The notes under the pieces are model-generated. The model saw only the letters and a program-made list of their open reading frames with translations, was not told where the DNA came from and did not search any database. 43,748 nucleotides of DNA. It comes from Bacteroidaceae bacterium. Its GTDB lineage: Bacteria > Bacteroidota > Bacteroidia > Bacteroidales > Bacteroidaceae. Position 1 is the stretch's first letter. The number at the start of each line of letters is the position of its first letter. Location: assembly GCA_017617805.1 (NCBI GenBank), contig JAFZVN010000033.1, positions 1-43,748 of the forward strand, given 5' to 3'. The translations under genes and the position numbers were made by a program. Below, piece by piece: positions 25,739-34,354 of this stretch.

Positions 25739-27163
25739 TCACTTCGTGCCTCCGCCAAGGGCAATGTAGAGTGCGATGACGGCTTGGGCACCGTTGTACA
25801 TGTTGGAGGCTTCGCTGAGCTGCGCGTTGAGCAGGCTCTCTTGGGCGGTGAGCACCTCAAGGTAGCTGGCCTTGCCGTTGTCCATCAGTTCATGCGTTCC
25901 TGTGTAGGCATCGTAGAGCACCTGCACCTGACGATGGTAGTAGGCGTGCTTCTCACGGGCTGCCTGACAATCGGCAAGGGCTTCGTTCACCTGATTGCCT
26001 GCATCGATGACGGTCTGCACATACTTGCGCTGCAAGTCTTCTTCGGTGAGCTGGGCTATCTTCTTGTTGGCAATCAGCTTGCCGCGTGCGAAGATGGGCT
26101 GCGTGAGTTGTCCGACGAAGTTGAAGAGCAGTCTGGCAGGGTCAACCACCAAACCACTACCCGAGTTGGTCCAACCAGCTGAACCTGTCAGCGTGAGACT
26201 GGGGAAGAAGGCTGCACGGGCAGCTTGCGTATTGTAGAAAGCCTCTTCCATCGCGTGGTTGGCCATGCGGATGTCGGGGCGATACTCCAGCATCATGGCG
26301 GGCACACCGATTTTCAAGTATCGCGCATCGAACATACGCTGTCCGTTTTCAATCGCCGATTCAGGGTGATGTGGAAGCGACGAAGCGCTCCAATGTCTGC
26401 GCTCGATGTGTTGGGACGTGACAGCCAACAAACGGCAGATAGCGTTCTCGGTGGCAAGGATGCTACGGCGTGTATCTACAATCTGTGTCTTCACGGTCAG
26501 GTAGGATGACTCCATCTGCTGCACAGCGGTTGAGTAGGATTTTCCGTTCTCGTAGAGCGCTTTCTGCGTTTCCAACGAGGCATTCCACAGGCTGTCGGTC
26601 AGCGTAAGGATGTCCAATTGGTGGTCGAGCAACTGCAACATGAAATACTGCTGCGCTGTGGCCGAGATGAGGTTGGCACGCACGGCCTCCTCGCTGAGTT
26701 GAGCCTGCAGGAGCACCGCCTTCGAAGCGCGTTTCTTGCTCGTGATGGAGCCAAACACATCGACATCCACACTCATCTGCAAGGGCAGGCTGTAAGCCTT
26801 CGACCATGGGTTGTCGTCAAACTTGGAGAGCGTGCCCTGTGGCGCGAAGTTGAACGCAGGCAGGTAGGCCATCCGTGCAGCCTTCAGCGAGGCCTCGCTC
26901 TTCTCCACCGCGATGCGCGCGGAATTGAGGTCGGTGTTGTTGGCCAGCACCTGCTCAATGAGCTGCTGGAGCAATGGGTCGGCAAAGAACTCTCGCCACG
27001 ACATCTGAGCCAAAGAGCTGTCGGAATGGGCTACAGCAACATCCTGCGTGGTGCCAAACAGATTGGCTGGTTCCTGTACCTTTTGTTCATATTTTTGATA
27101 TAGGCCACAGCCTGATAGCATCATGCCCGCAGCTGCGACTGCTATGATATTCTTGATTCTCAT
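25739..27163 (-). CDS. Outer-membrane efflux lipoprotein (TolC/OprM-like, NodT family)
   Basis: Outer-membrane channel of a tripartite efflux pump, 474 residues. A lipoprotein signal ends at Cys19 (MMLSGC). Two outer-membrane efflux repeats follow, each with long helices. Typical segments include LNSARIAVEKSEASLKAARM in the first half, and VPAMMLEYRPDIRMANHAME and QTVIDAGNQVNEALADCQA in the second. The C-terminal NMYNGAQAVIALYIALGGG is the usual ending. It is the third gene of the RND operon, 37 bp after the pump gene across a GTTATTACG repeat. Confidence 0.93.
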   Translation of the reverse strand: MRIKNIIAVAAAGMMLSGCGLYQKYEQKVQEPANLFGTTQDVAVAHSDSSLAQMSWREFFADPLLQQLIEQVLANNTDLNSARIAVEKSEASLKAARMAYLPAFNFAPQGTLSKFDDNPWSKAYSLPLQMSVDVDVFGSITSKKRASKAVLLQAQLSEEAVRANLISATAQQYFMLQLLDHQLDILTLTDSLWNASLETQKALYENGKSYSTAVQQMESSYLTVKTQIVDTRRSILATENAICRLLAVTSQHIERRHWSASSLPHHPESAIENGQRMFDARYLKIGVPAMMLEYRPDIRMANHAMEEAFYNTQAARAAFFPSLTLTGSAGWTNSGSGLVVDPARLLFNFVGQLTQPIFARGKLIANKKIAQLTEEDLQRKYVQTVIDAGNQVNEALADCQAAREKHAYYHRQVQVLYDAYTGTHELMDNGKASYLEVLTAQESLLNAQLSEASNMYNGAQAVIALYIALGGGTK

Positions 27164-27170
27164 ATCTGTT

Positions 27171-27204
27171 GAGTTATTACGGTATTACGGTATTATGTTA
27201 TTAC
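27171..27204 (-). repeat. GTATTACG/GTTATTACG repeat between pump and outer-membrane genes
   Basis: Tandem 8-9 bp words on the plus strand (GAGTTATTACGGTATTACGG, then TATTATGTTATTACG) occupy almost the whole spacer. The word family is shared with 23516-23591 and 30367-30402. Confidence 0.75.
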
Positions 27205-30200
27205 GCCTCGCTATTTTCACTTTTCACCTCTTTCCCTTGGAACTTCTCGTGCAGCTTCTGGAACACGATGAAGAAGGCAGGAACGACGAAGAGCAGGGCA
27301 ATGGTACCGATGGTCATACCGCCGATAACACCAAGGGCAAGGGAACGGTTACCGTTGGCACCAGCACCACCTTCGATGACAAGCGGAATCATACCAGCGA
27401 TCATCGTGACGACGGTCATCAGGATGGGGCGCAGACGCTCCTTGCAGGCCTCGAAGGCAGCATCCACGATGCTCAAGCCCTGGGCACGGCGCTCGCTGGC
27501 AAACTCGGTAATCAGGATGGCCGTCTTTGCCAACAGACCAATCAGCATGATGACACCCGTCTGCAAGTAGATGTTGTTGTCCATGCCGGGAAGGCCCAAC
27601 ATGTTGCCGAAGTAGGCGAAGATGAAGGCACCCATCAGTCCGAACGGCACACTGAACAGCACAGCCCACGGGGTGAACCATGAGTTATAGAGCGAAGCCA
27701 GGATGAGGTAGATCAAGATGGCACAAATGACATAGATGATGGCGGTGGCATTAGAGCCTGCTGCCTCTTCCAACTCACGTGACATACCGCTGTATTCGTA
27801 GGTAGCCGTAGCGGGCATCTCCTCCTTGAACACCTCGGCGATGACTTTGTGGGCGTCGCCTTCGGTGTAGCCGCTACCAGCGGTGATATAACAGGAGATG
27901 CTCTGGAACAGGTTGAAATGCTCGATGTTTGGTGGACCTACAATCTCTTTCAGTGAAACGAACTCGGAGATGGGCGCCATTTTGCCGTCCTTTACCTGCA
28001 CGAAGATGTTGTTCAGCGACGAAGGGTCAAGACGATACTCAGGCGATGCGGCAGCCATAATGCGGTAAACCTTACCATACTGGTTGAAATTACCGATATA
28101 AGCACCTCCGCAGAAAGTGCCAAGCGTATTAAGCACGTCAGCAGGTGACACACCAGCACGGTCGCACTGGGCAGGATCGACATCGACCTGATATTTCGGG
28201 AAGCGTTCGGAGTAGGTTGACATGGCGGAGGCAATCTCCGGACGCTCCGACAACTTGGCCAGGAAATGCTCGGTATGTCGGGCAAACTCCGACAGGTTGC
28301 CATCGGTGGGGTCTTCCACCACCAGACTCACACTGTTACTTGTACCATAACCTGGAATCTGAGGCAGCTCGAAAGGCATCACCTGTACATCCTTGATATC
28401 TTGGCAGTCGAAGTAGAAACGATACATGACGAGGGTCAGCAAGTGGTTCATGCCCGGACGCTCGTCCCAGTTCTTCAGACGGACGATGAGGGTACCGAAG
28501 TTAGAACCTGCACCTGAGAACATACCATAGCCGCAGCATATTGCAAAGCTCTCCAGTTCAGGAATCTTCTTCACTTTTGCCTCCACTTGTTTCATCATCT
28601 CGCGGGTCTGCTTCAGCGTGGTACCTTCCGGAGCACGCAACTCAGCCATGAACACACCTTGGTCCTCCTGAGGCACAAGACCCGATGGCAAACTATTCAT
28701 GAAGAACACCAGCAGGACAGCGGCCACTGCCAACAGGCCCCATGAAATGACGGGGCGCTTGATGAACTTCTGCACAGCGCCAGAGTATTTCTTGAGAATG
28801 GCATTATAGCTGATGTCGTAGGCCTTCTTGGTGTAGTAGGTCAGGCTCTTCTTCTGGCCTTCGTGCTCCGACATCTTCATCATGATGGCGCAGAGGGCAG
28901 GACAGAGTGTGAGAGCCGACACGCACGACAATCCGACAGAAGAGGCAATCGTTACACCGAACTGGGTGAAGAATGTGCCTGAGGTGCCGGGCATGAAGGT
29001 CACGGGGATGAACACGGCCATAAACACCAAGGTACATGATACCACAGCAACCGACACCTCGCTCATGGCTTGGCGTGTGGCTTCACGGGCATCCGATATG
29101 CCACCCTCCATCTTCGCCATGACTGCCTCGACCACCACGATGGCATCATCCACCACCGTACCGATGGCCAGCACCAAGGCAAACAGCGTCAGGATATTGA
29201 GCGAGAAGCCTGCCAGCGAGACGATGGCAAAAGTACCCAACAATGATACGATAATCGAGATGGAAGGGATGATGGTAGCCTTGAAGTTCTGCAGGAAGAA
29301 GAACACTACCAAGATAACGAGGATGATGGCGATGACGAGTGTCTCGACCACGTTGTGAATGGCTGCGAAGAGGAAGTCATCGCTGGTCATCAAGGTCACT
29401 ACCTCCAGTCCGGCAGGCATCGTGCTCTTCGCCTCTTCAAATGCCTTCTTGATGCGGGCATTCACCTGAGTTGCATTAGCACCTGGCGCCGCGAACACCA
29501 TAAACATAGCACCCGGCTTATCCTGGATATTCGAGGTGAAGTTGTAACTCATGGCACCAATCTTCACCTCGGCCACATCGCTCAGGTGCAGCATGCCACC
29601 GCCACTGGTGCGCAGCACGATGTCGTTGAACTCCTCGACAGTCTTCAGCGTACCCTTGTACTGCATCGAATACTGGTAAGAGTTTTCCGACTGTTCACCC
29701 AGCGAACCCACAGCCGACACGAAACTCTGACCGCCGATAGCTGCAAAGATTTCATTAGGAGTCAGACCGTACTGGGCCATCACATCGGGCTTCAGCCAGA
29801 TGCGCAGGGCGTAGGTGTTACCCAGGCTCTGCACGTTGCCCACGCCGGTGATACGCATCAGACGAGGCTTGACGTTGATATCCACATAGTTCGACACGAA
29901 GTCTTCATCGTACTTCCCATCGGCACTCTTCACGGCGAAGATCTGCAGGATGTTGTTCTGACGTTTTTCCACTTTCACTCCGACCTTGGTTACATCGGCA
30001 GGCAGCAGGGCCTGCGCTTGGGTCACACGGTTCTGCACGTTTACCGTAGCCATGTCGGGATCGGTGCCCTGCTTAAAATAGACTGTAATATCAGCACTTC
30101 CGTCAGAGGATGCTTTAGAGGTCATGTAGGTCATGTCGGGCACACCATTGATGGCCTCTTCGAGCGGCTGGATAACCGATTTCATCACCGTGTTCTCGTC

Positions 30201-30359
30201 TGCACCAGAATAGCTTGTGGTGACACTCACCGTAGGCGGCGCGATGTCGGGGTATTGCTCAACGGACAGGGTGTTCATCGAGATGTAGCCCACCAGTGCT
30301 ATCACAATAGAAATGGCACATGCCATCACATATTTATTAATGAATATATTGTTCTTCAT
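27201..30359 (-). CDS. RND multidrug efflux pump, inner-membrane subunit (AcrB/HAE1 family)
   Basis: Proton-driven trimeric exporter, 1052 residues, the normal length. Twelve hydrophobic helices and two large periplasmic loops are seen. Helix 4 carries the proton-relay aspartates Asp404 and Asp405 in AIGTVVDDAIVVVEAVMAKMEGG. The start (IFINKYVMACAISIVIALVG) and the segment SVEQYPDIAPPTVSVTTSYSG are characteristic. The C-terminal half has TGVIMLIGLLAKTAILITEF. The substrate is unknown; such pumps export drugs, bile acids or detergents in gut Bacteroidales. The adaptor gene is upstream and the channel gene downstream. Confidence 0.96.
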   Translation of the reverse strand: MKNNIFINKYVMACAISIVIALVGYISMNTLSVEQYPDIAPPTVSVTTSYSGADENTVMKSVIQPLEEAINGVPDMTYMTSKASSDGSADITVYFKQGTDPDMATVNVQNRVTQAQALLPADVTKVGVKVEKRQNNILQIFAVKSADGKYDEDFVSNYVDINVKPRLMRITGVGNVQSLGNTYALRIWLKPDVMAQYGLTPNEIFAAIGGQSFVSAVGSLGEQSENSYQYSMQYKGTLKTVEEFNDIVLRTSGGGMLHLSDVAEVKIGAMSYNFTSNIQDKPGAMFMVFAAPGANATQVNARIKKAFEEAKSTMPAGLEVVTLMTSDDFLFAAIHNVVETLVIAIILVILVVFFFLQNFKATIIPSISIIVSLLGTFAIVSLAGFSLNILTLFALVLAIGTVVDDAIVVVEAVMAKMEGGISDAREATRQAMSEVSVAVVSCTLVFMAVFIPVTFMPGTSGTFFTQFGVTIASSVGLSCVSALTLCPALCAIMMKMSEHEGQKKSLTYYTKKAYDISYNAILKKYSGAVQKFIKRPVISWGLLAVAAVLLVFFMNSLPSGLVPQEDQGVFMAELRAPEGTTLKQTREMMKQVEAKVKKIPELESFAICCGYGMFSGAGSNFGTLIVRLKNWDERPGMNHLLTLVMYRFYFDCQDIKDVQVMPFELPQIPGYGTSNSVSLVVEDPTDGNLSEFARHTEHFLAKLSERPEIASAMSTYSERFPKYQVDVDPAQCDRAGVSPADVLNTLGTFCGGAYIGNFNQYGKVYRIMAAASPEYRLDPSSLNNIFVQVKDGKMAPISEFVSLKEIVGPPNIEHFNLFQSISCYITAGSGYTEGDAHKVIAEVFKEEMPATATYEYSGMSRELEEAAGSNATAIIYVICAILIYLILASLYNSWFTPWAVLFSVPFGLMGAFIFAYFGNMLGLPGMDNNIYLQTGVIMLIGLLAKTAILITEFASERRAQGLSIVDAAFEACKERLRPILMTVVTMIAGMIPLVIEGGAGANGNRSLALGVIGGMTIGTIALLFVVPAFFIVFQKLHEKFQGKEVKSENSEA

Positions 30360-30366
30360 TTTATTT

Positions 30367-30402
30367 TCGTTATTACGTTATAACGTTATCACGATATTAC
30401 GA
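30367..30402 (-). repeat. GTTATTACG-type repeat between adaptor and pump genes
   Basis: Plus-strand words CGTTATTACGTTATAACGTT and ATCACGATATTACG fill the 47-bp spacer. GTTATAAC is itself a palindrome. Confidence 0.75.
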
Positions 30403-30406
30403 AAGA

Positions 30407-31531
30407 CTATTTCTTCACTTCCTCTGGAAAGAGGACTTTCTGCCCCTCCGTCACGTTGTTGGCACCCGTGGTCACAATCTTGTCGCCCACATTCAAGCCA
30501 CTGGTGACGATGAAGTCCTTACCATTACCTGTGTCGGCTGTTGTCACCTCGATAGCGGTAGCCGTGCTGTCGGGTTGTACCTTATAGACCTGTGACTTGT
30601 CTTGAAGACGTACCACAGCATTCTGGGGAACGACAATCACATCTTTCTCGGCGAAGTTCATCACCACCGTACCCTGTATGCCGGAATACAGATGGCCGTC
30701 GGGGTTCGGGAACGATACTTTAGCGGTCAGCGAGCCGGTGGCGGCATTCACAACACCCGTCAGACTAACGACACGTCCCTTGTGAGGATATTCCGTACCG
30801 TTCTTCATGATGAATGTTGCATCGGGCAATTGGGATATATGTTTTTCTATATCGGCAGCCGACACGCCTTCTTTCACCATATTCTCAACAATAACTTCCG
30901 TTATTGAAATCTCGGCGTCCATCGTCGTATTGCCGCTCAACATGGTCAACTGCGTCATCGGCGAAACCTGGTCACCCACACGCACAGGAATCTCGCCAAT
31001 GACACCAGATACAGTAGCCGTGATGGTGCAGAAACCGAGGTTCACCTTCGCACGGTTTACCGATGCCTTAGCCTGGGCTACCGAAGCTTGAGCTTGCTTG
31101 TAAGAGTTTTCAGAGTTATTGAGCATATAACTGCTCACAATTTTCTTCTCGAACAGATTCTTGTTCGACTCATACTCCAGCTTTGCAGAGTTTTCCTGTG
31201 CCAGAGCCGCCTGCAGGTTGGCCTGTGCAGCCTCCAGCTCCAGCTGGGCATTGCGCTGGTCGATGATGAAGAGCGTCTGTCCCTGTTTTACCTGCTGACC
31301 CTCGGCCACGCAGATCTTTGTCAACTGGCCACTGACTTGCGGTGTTACTGTTACGTCGTTCTTACCTTTCATCCTGGCACTGAACTTATAAGGAAGTTCA
31401 ATGTCCGATTTCTTCACTGTCATCGTTTCAAACGATGATTGTGTCATTTGGGGCATGTCCACTCCACATGAGGTCAGTCCGCCCACTACAGCCATAGCCA
31501 TAGTCCATAATGTCAAATTCCTTTTTTTCAT
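30407..31531 (-). CDS. RND efflux periplasmic adaptor lipoprotein (membrane fusion protein)
   Basis: Bridges the inner-membrane pump and the outer-membrane channel; 374 residues. The lipobox is LTSC with Cys22. The order is the usual one: lipoyl half-motif VTPQVSGQLTKICVAEGQQV (about 61-80), long alpha-hairpin (about 100-165), second lipoyl half (NLGFCTITATVSGVIGEIPV), beta-barrel, and membrane-proximal domain with SGLNVGDKIVTTGANNVTEGQKV. First gene of the three-gene pump operon. No regulator gene lies next to it. Confidence 0.94.
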   Translation of the reverse strand: MKKRNLTLWTMAMAVVGGLTSCGVDMPQMTQSSFETMTVKKSDIELPYKFSARMKGKNDVTVTPQVSGQLTKICVAEGQQVKQGQTLFIIDQRNAQLELEAAQANLQAALAQENSAKLEYESNKNLFEKKIVSSYMLNNSENSYKQAQASVAQAKASVNRAKVNLGFCTITATVSGVIGEIPVRVGDQVSPMTQLTMLSGNTTMDAEISITEVIVENMVKEGVSAADIEKHISQLPDATFIMKNGTEYPHKGRVVSLTGVVNAATGSLTAKVSFPNPDGHLYSGIQGTVVMNFAEKDVIVVPQNAVVRLQDKSQVYKVQPDSTATAIEVTTADTGNGKDFIVTSGLNVGDKIVTTGANNVTEGQKVLFPEEVKK

Positions 31532-31595
31532 ATTAATATTATTTCAGTTAGTATTTTGATTGTCGAGTTGATATCCTTCCATTGGATATTGGGTA

Positions 31596-31603
31596 CAAAA
31601 ATA
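31596..31603 (-). promoter_or_regulatory. -7 promoter box of the RND efflux operon, with upstream palindrome
   Basis: TATTTTTG on the minus strand fits TANNTTTG and lies about 65 bp before the adaptor start. No good TTTG is 20 bp upstream. A 14-bp perfect palindrome TTTTGTATACAAAA lies at 31680-31693, about 80 bp further up, and could be a regulator site or part of an upstream terminator region. Confidence 0.5.
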
Positions 31604-31725
31604 GTTAAAATCATTCATGTTTTCACCTTCCAATGAAAAAAAGTTGCATGTTGAAGCCATTTTTTTCACATTCTTTGTCTTTTGTATACAAAACGGCTTG
31701 AAATCACGTATTTCTATGCGCAGAA

Positions 31726-31766
31726 CAAAAGAAAGCGGCACCCAGTTCGAACGAACCCGATGCCGC
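31726..31766 (-). terminator. Terminator of the leucine operon
   Basis: On the minus strand TGCGGCA (31767-31761) pairs with TGCCGC (31740-31735). The loop contains the inner palindrome GTTCGTTCGAAC, and TTTCTTTTG follows. It lies 25 bp after the leuD stop codon. Confidence 0.8.
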
Positions 31767-31791
31767 ATCTAATATAATATGTATAAAATGC

Positions 31792-32955
31792 TTATCCTTT
31801 CTGATTGTAATCAGCATTCAGTTGATTCATGGCGCTCAACAATTTGTGGTAATACACCAATGGCAGGAATCCAACACTGGAACCAAGAACATTCCAGAGC
31901 CAGAAGTCGGCAGAACCAAACGAATAAGGAATCCGACGGCGCATGAGTTCGTTGCCGATGCGGTTGCTCAAGCAGTGGAACCACACCAAATAGGCAATGC
32001 CACAAGTAAGCCAACCCCACAAGAAGAAAATCCAGCAATAGTGAGTGGTCTTGCGGCCATCATAGCGAGTCGCCACCGTATTGATTTCTGAAGAGATACG
32101 TGATAACACGACGATGCCATAGATGCCAAATGTGATCAGGCTGAGGAAGAAGAACTTGGCCAATCCACGATTGATAGGCAGCAACTTCTTCGGCACAAAT
32201 GGCTCACTCTCTTTGGCTGTCACCTCAATAGGAGCAACCTCCTCAGCAGGCTCTGGCTCTGGAGCAGCATCTGTGGCCTCAACATAAATCGTCTCCTCGG
32301 CCGGATGGTCTCCCTCCCCATTACGGGGGATGGCTGGGGAGAGGGTCTCCTCATACGCTTCAATCTTCTCCTTGTTTGAGAGGAGGAAATCGATATCGTC
32401 GTAGGCATTCATGAGGCAGTACTTCTTGTAGGAGTTGATGTCGAAGTGCTCCGAATGGCCTGTGGCGAGGTTGGTTACTGTCTGGTTGGGCACATCCACC
32501 TTCACCTCTGTCTGAGGATTAGCAGCGATACTATCGAACAACTCCTGCTGAAACTCCTTGCTGACGATGACTGGCAGCACGAAGCAGTTGAGGAGGTTGT
32601 TGCGATGGATATCGGCAAAGGAACTGGAAATGACGACACGAACGCCATAGCCAGCGATTGCCCATGCGGCATGTTCACGGCTGGAACCAGAACCCCAGTT
32701 CTGACCACCCACGATAATCTCATGCACACCCTTGCGAGGTGCTTCTGCATACTCAGGCTGATTCATCACGAAGTCTGCCACAGGATTGCCCTCTGCATCG
32801 AAACGGAGGTCGTGCATAAAGGCATCACCAAAGAACTTGGGGTCACGAGTTGTGCTGGCCAAGTAACGGGCAGGAATGATGAGGTCGGTATTGCAATTGT
32901 CAATCTGAATAGGAATGCAGGTTGACTGGATGATATCAAATTTCTCTTTAGCCAT
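31792..32955 (-). CDS. leuD: 3-isopropylmalate dehydratase small subunit fused to a DUF4234 membrane domain
   Basis: 387 residues in two unrelated parts. Residues 1-202 are LeuD, the small subunit that works with LeuC in leucine synthesis: IPIQIDNCNTDLIIPARYL, GGQNWGSGSSREHAAWA and YKKYCLMNAYDDIDFLL are typical, and a normal LeuD would end about here. Residues about 203-217 (ETLSPAIPRNGEG) are translated from a dispersed repeat. An acidic Pro/Glu-rich linker follows. Residues about 255-385 form a DUF4234-like membrane domain (FFFLSLITFGIYGIVVLSRI, HYCWIFFLWGWLTCGIAYLV, FGSADFWLWNVLGSSVGFLP). The frame is unbroken. Fusion of a cytosolic Fe-S enzyme subunit to membrane helices is odd; leuC-leuD order and 4-bp spacing are normal. 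No leuB follows. Confidence 0.9.
   Translation of the reverse strand: MAKEKFDIIQSTCIPIQIDNCNTDLIIPARYLASTTRDPKFFGDAFMHDLRFDAEGNPVADFVMNQPEYAEAPRKGVHEIIVGGQNWGSGSSREHAAWAIAGYGVRVVISSSFADIHRNNLLNCFVLPVIVSKEFQQELFDSIAANPQTEVKVDVPNQTVTNLATGHSEHFDINSYKKYCLMNAYDDIDFLLSNKEKIEAYEETLSPAIPRNGEGDHPAEETIYVEATDAAPEPEPAEEVAPIEVTAKESEPFVPKKLLPINRGLAKFFFLSLITFGIYGIVVLSRISSEINTVATRYDGRKTTHYCWIFFLWGWLTCGIAYLVWFHCLSNRIGNELMRRRIPYSFGSADFWLWNVLGSSVGFLPLVYYHKLLSAMNQLNADYNQKG
32309..32350 (-). repeat. CTCCCTCCCCATTACGGGGG-type repeat at the LeuD-DUF4234 joint
   Basis: A dispersed element of about 40 bp with complementary arms (CTCCCTCCCC and GGGGAGAGGG around ATTACGGGGGATGGCT). It matches 36825-36864 inside the GH30 gene in almost all positions and in the same orientation to the gene, coding TLSPxxPRNGEG in both. 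Confidence 0.85.
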
Positions 32956-32959
32956 AATC

Positions 32960-34351
32960 TTACATCTTTCTTGGGTCAGTTACTACTCCTGTAATTGCTG
33001 ATGCTGCCACAACGAGAGGCGAAGCAAGGATGGTGCGAGCACCAGGACCTTGACGACCTACAAAGTTGCGGTTGCTGGTAGAGATGGAGAGTTTGCCTGC
33101 AGGCACCTTATCAGGATTCATGGCGAGGCATGAAGAGCAAGAAGGAAGACGGAGTTCGAAGCCAGCCTCTTCCAGAATCTTGTCAATACCCTCGTCGATG
33201 ATTTGCTGACGCACGAGCCATGAACCAGGCACGAGCCAAGCCACCACATTGTCAGCCTTCTTCTTACCCTTCACCACAGAAGCGAAAGCACGGAAGTCTT
33301 CGATGCGGCCATTGGTGCAAGCGCCGAGGAAGCAATAATCCACAGGCACTCCTTCGAGTTTCTGACCTGGTTTGAACTGCATGTATTCGAGCATGCTGAG
33401 GAACTGAACGCGGTCAGCCTCTGGTATCTCATCGAGCGTAGGAATAGCCTCATCGATAGCAATACCAGCACCAGGATTGGTTCCGTAGGTAATGCGTGGC
33501 GCGATGTTTTCAGCGCGATAAGTCACCTCCTTGTCGAACACGGCATCCTCGTCAGAGTAGAGTTTCCTCCACTCTGCCACAGCCTTGTCCCACTCTTCAC
33601 CCTTGGGGGCATACTCACGACCTTTCAGATAAGCGAAAGTGGTCTCATCAGGAGCAATCAGACCCGCACGTGAACCCATCTCGATGGAGAGGTTGGAAAG
33701 GGTCAGACGTCCCTCCATGCTCATGTTGCGAACGGCCGAACCAGCATATTCCACAGCATAACCCGTCGCACCAGAAGTGGTCATCTGTGCCATGATGTAG
33801 AGTGCCACATCCTTGGCGGTCGTACCCTCTGGCAAAGTACCTTCGATGTTGATGCGCATGGTCTTGGGCTTGCTCTGCAAGATGCACTGAGAAGCCAACA
33901 CCTGTGCCACCTCACTCGTACCGATACCCATCGCGATGGCACCTACAGCACCATGCGTAGAGGTGTGGGAATCGCCACAAACGATGGTCATACCAGGCAA
34001 TGAAAGTGCCTTTTCTGGTCCTACCACATGGATGATACCATTATCCTTCGTACCCATCGCAAAGTGCTTGATGCCAAACTCTTCGCAATTAGCTTTCAGG
34101 GTTTCCACCTGCTTACGACCTACAGGGTCATTGATGACTTCCTGCTGGTCGGAAGGGGTATTGTGGTCTGGCATTGCCACCACATGATCAGGTCTGAACA
34201 CCTTGATGTTCTTGTCTCTCAACGTATCGAACGCCTGCGGACTCGTCACCTCGTGCGCATACAAGCGGTCGATATACAATTGTGTGGGACCATCCTCCAC
34301 GTTCTGCACCACGTGGGCATCCCATATTTTATCAAATAATGTCTTTCCCAT
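32960..34351 (-). CDS. leuC: 3-isopropylmalate dehydratase large subunit
   Basis: Aconitase-family subunit carrying the [4Fe-4S] cluster for isomerising 2- to 3-isopropylmalate. 463 residues, normal length. [15 protein letters not shown] and the stretch with [24 protein letters not shown] are the LeuC hallmarks. The cluster cysteines are in [13 protein letters not shown] and [12 protein letters not shown]. The C-terminal segment with [22 protein letters not shown] is complete. It lies 3 bp after leuA and 4 bp before leuD. Confidence 0.97.
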   Translation of the reverse strand: MGKTLFDKIWDAHVVQNVEDGPTQLYIDRLYAHEVTSPQAFDTLRDKNIKVFRPDHVVAMPDHNTPSDQQEVINDPVGRKQVETLKANCEEFGIKHFAMGTKDNGIIHVVGPEKALSLPGMTIVCGDSHTSTHGAVGAIAMGIGTSEVAQVLASQCILQSKPKTMRINIEGTLPEGTTAKDVALYIMAQMTTSGATGYAVEYAGSAVRNMSMEGRLTLSNLSIEMGSRAGLIAPDETTFAYLKGREYAPKGEEWDKAVAEWRKLYSDEDAVFDKEVTYRAENIAPRITYGTNPGAGIAIDEAIPTLDEIPEADRVQFLSMLEYMQFKPGQKLEGVPVDYCFLGACTNGRIEDFRAFASVVKGKKKADNVVAWLVPGSWLVRQQIIDEGIDKILEEAGFELRLPSCSSCLAMNPDKVPAGKLSISTSNRNFVGRQGPGARTILASPLVVAASAITGVVTDPRKM

Positions 34352-34354
34352 TGC

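Noticed and set aside
25419-25742. 107-codon minus-strand frame in the gap before the efflux operon
   Set aside because: It crosses the terminator and part of the inverted repeat and overlaps the efflux channel stop codon. More likely a chance frame in a structured repeat region, although a conserved translation was not ruled out by search.
31544-31768. 74-codon minus-strand frame between leuD and the efflux adaptor
   Set aside because: It runs through the leu terminator and the efflux promoter box and has no family resemblance.
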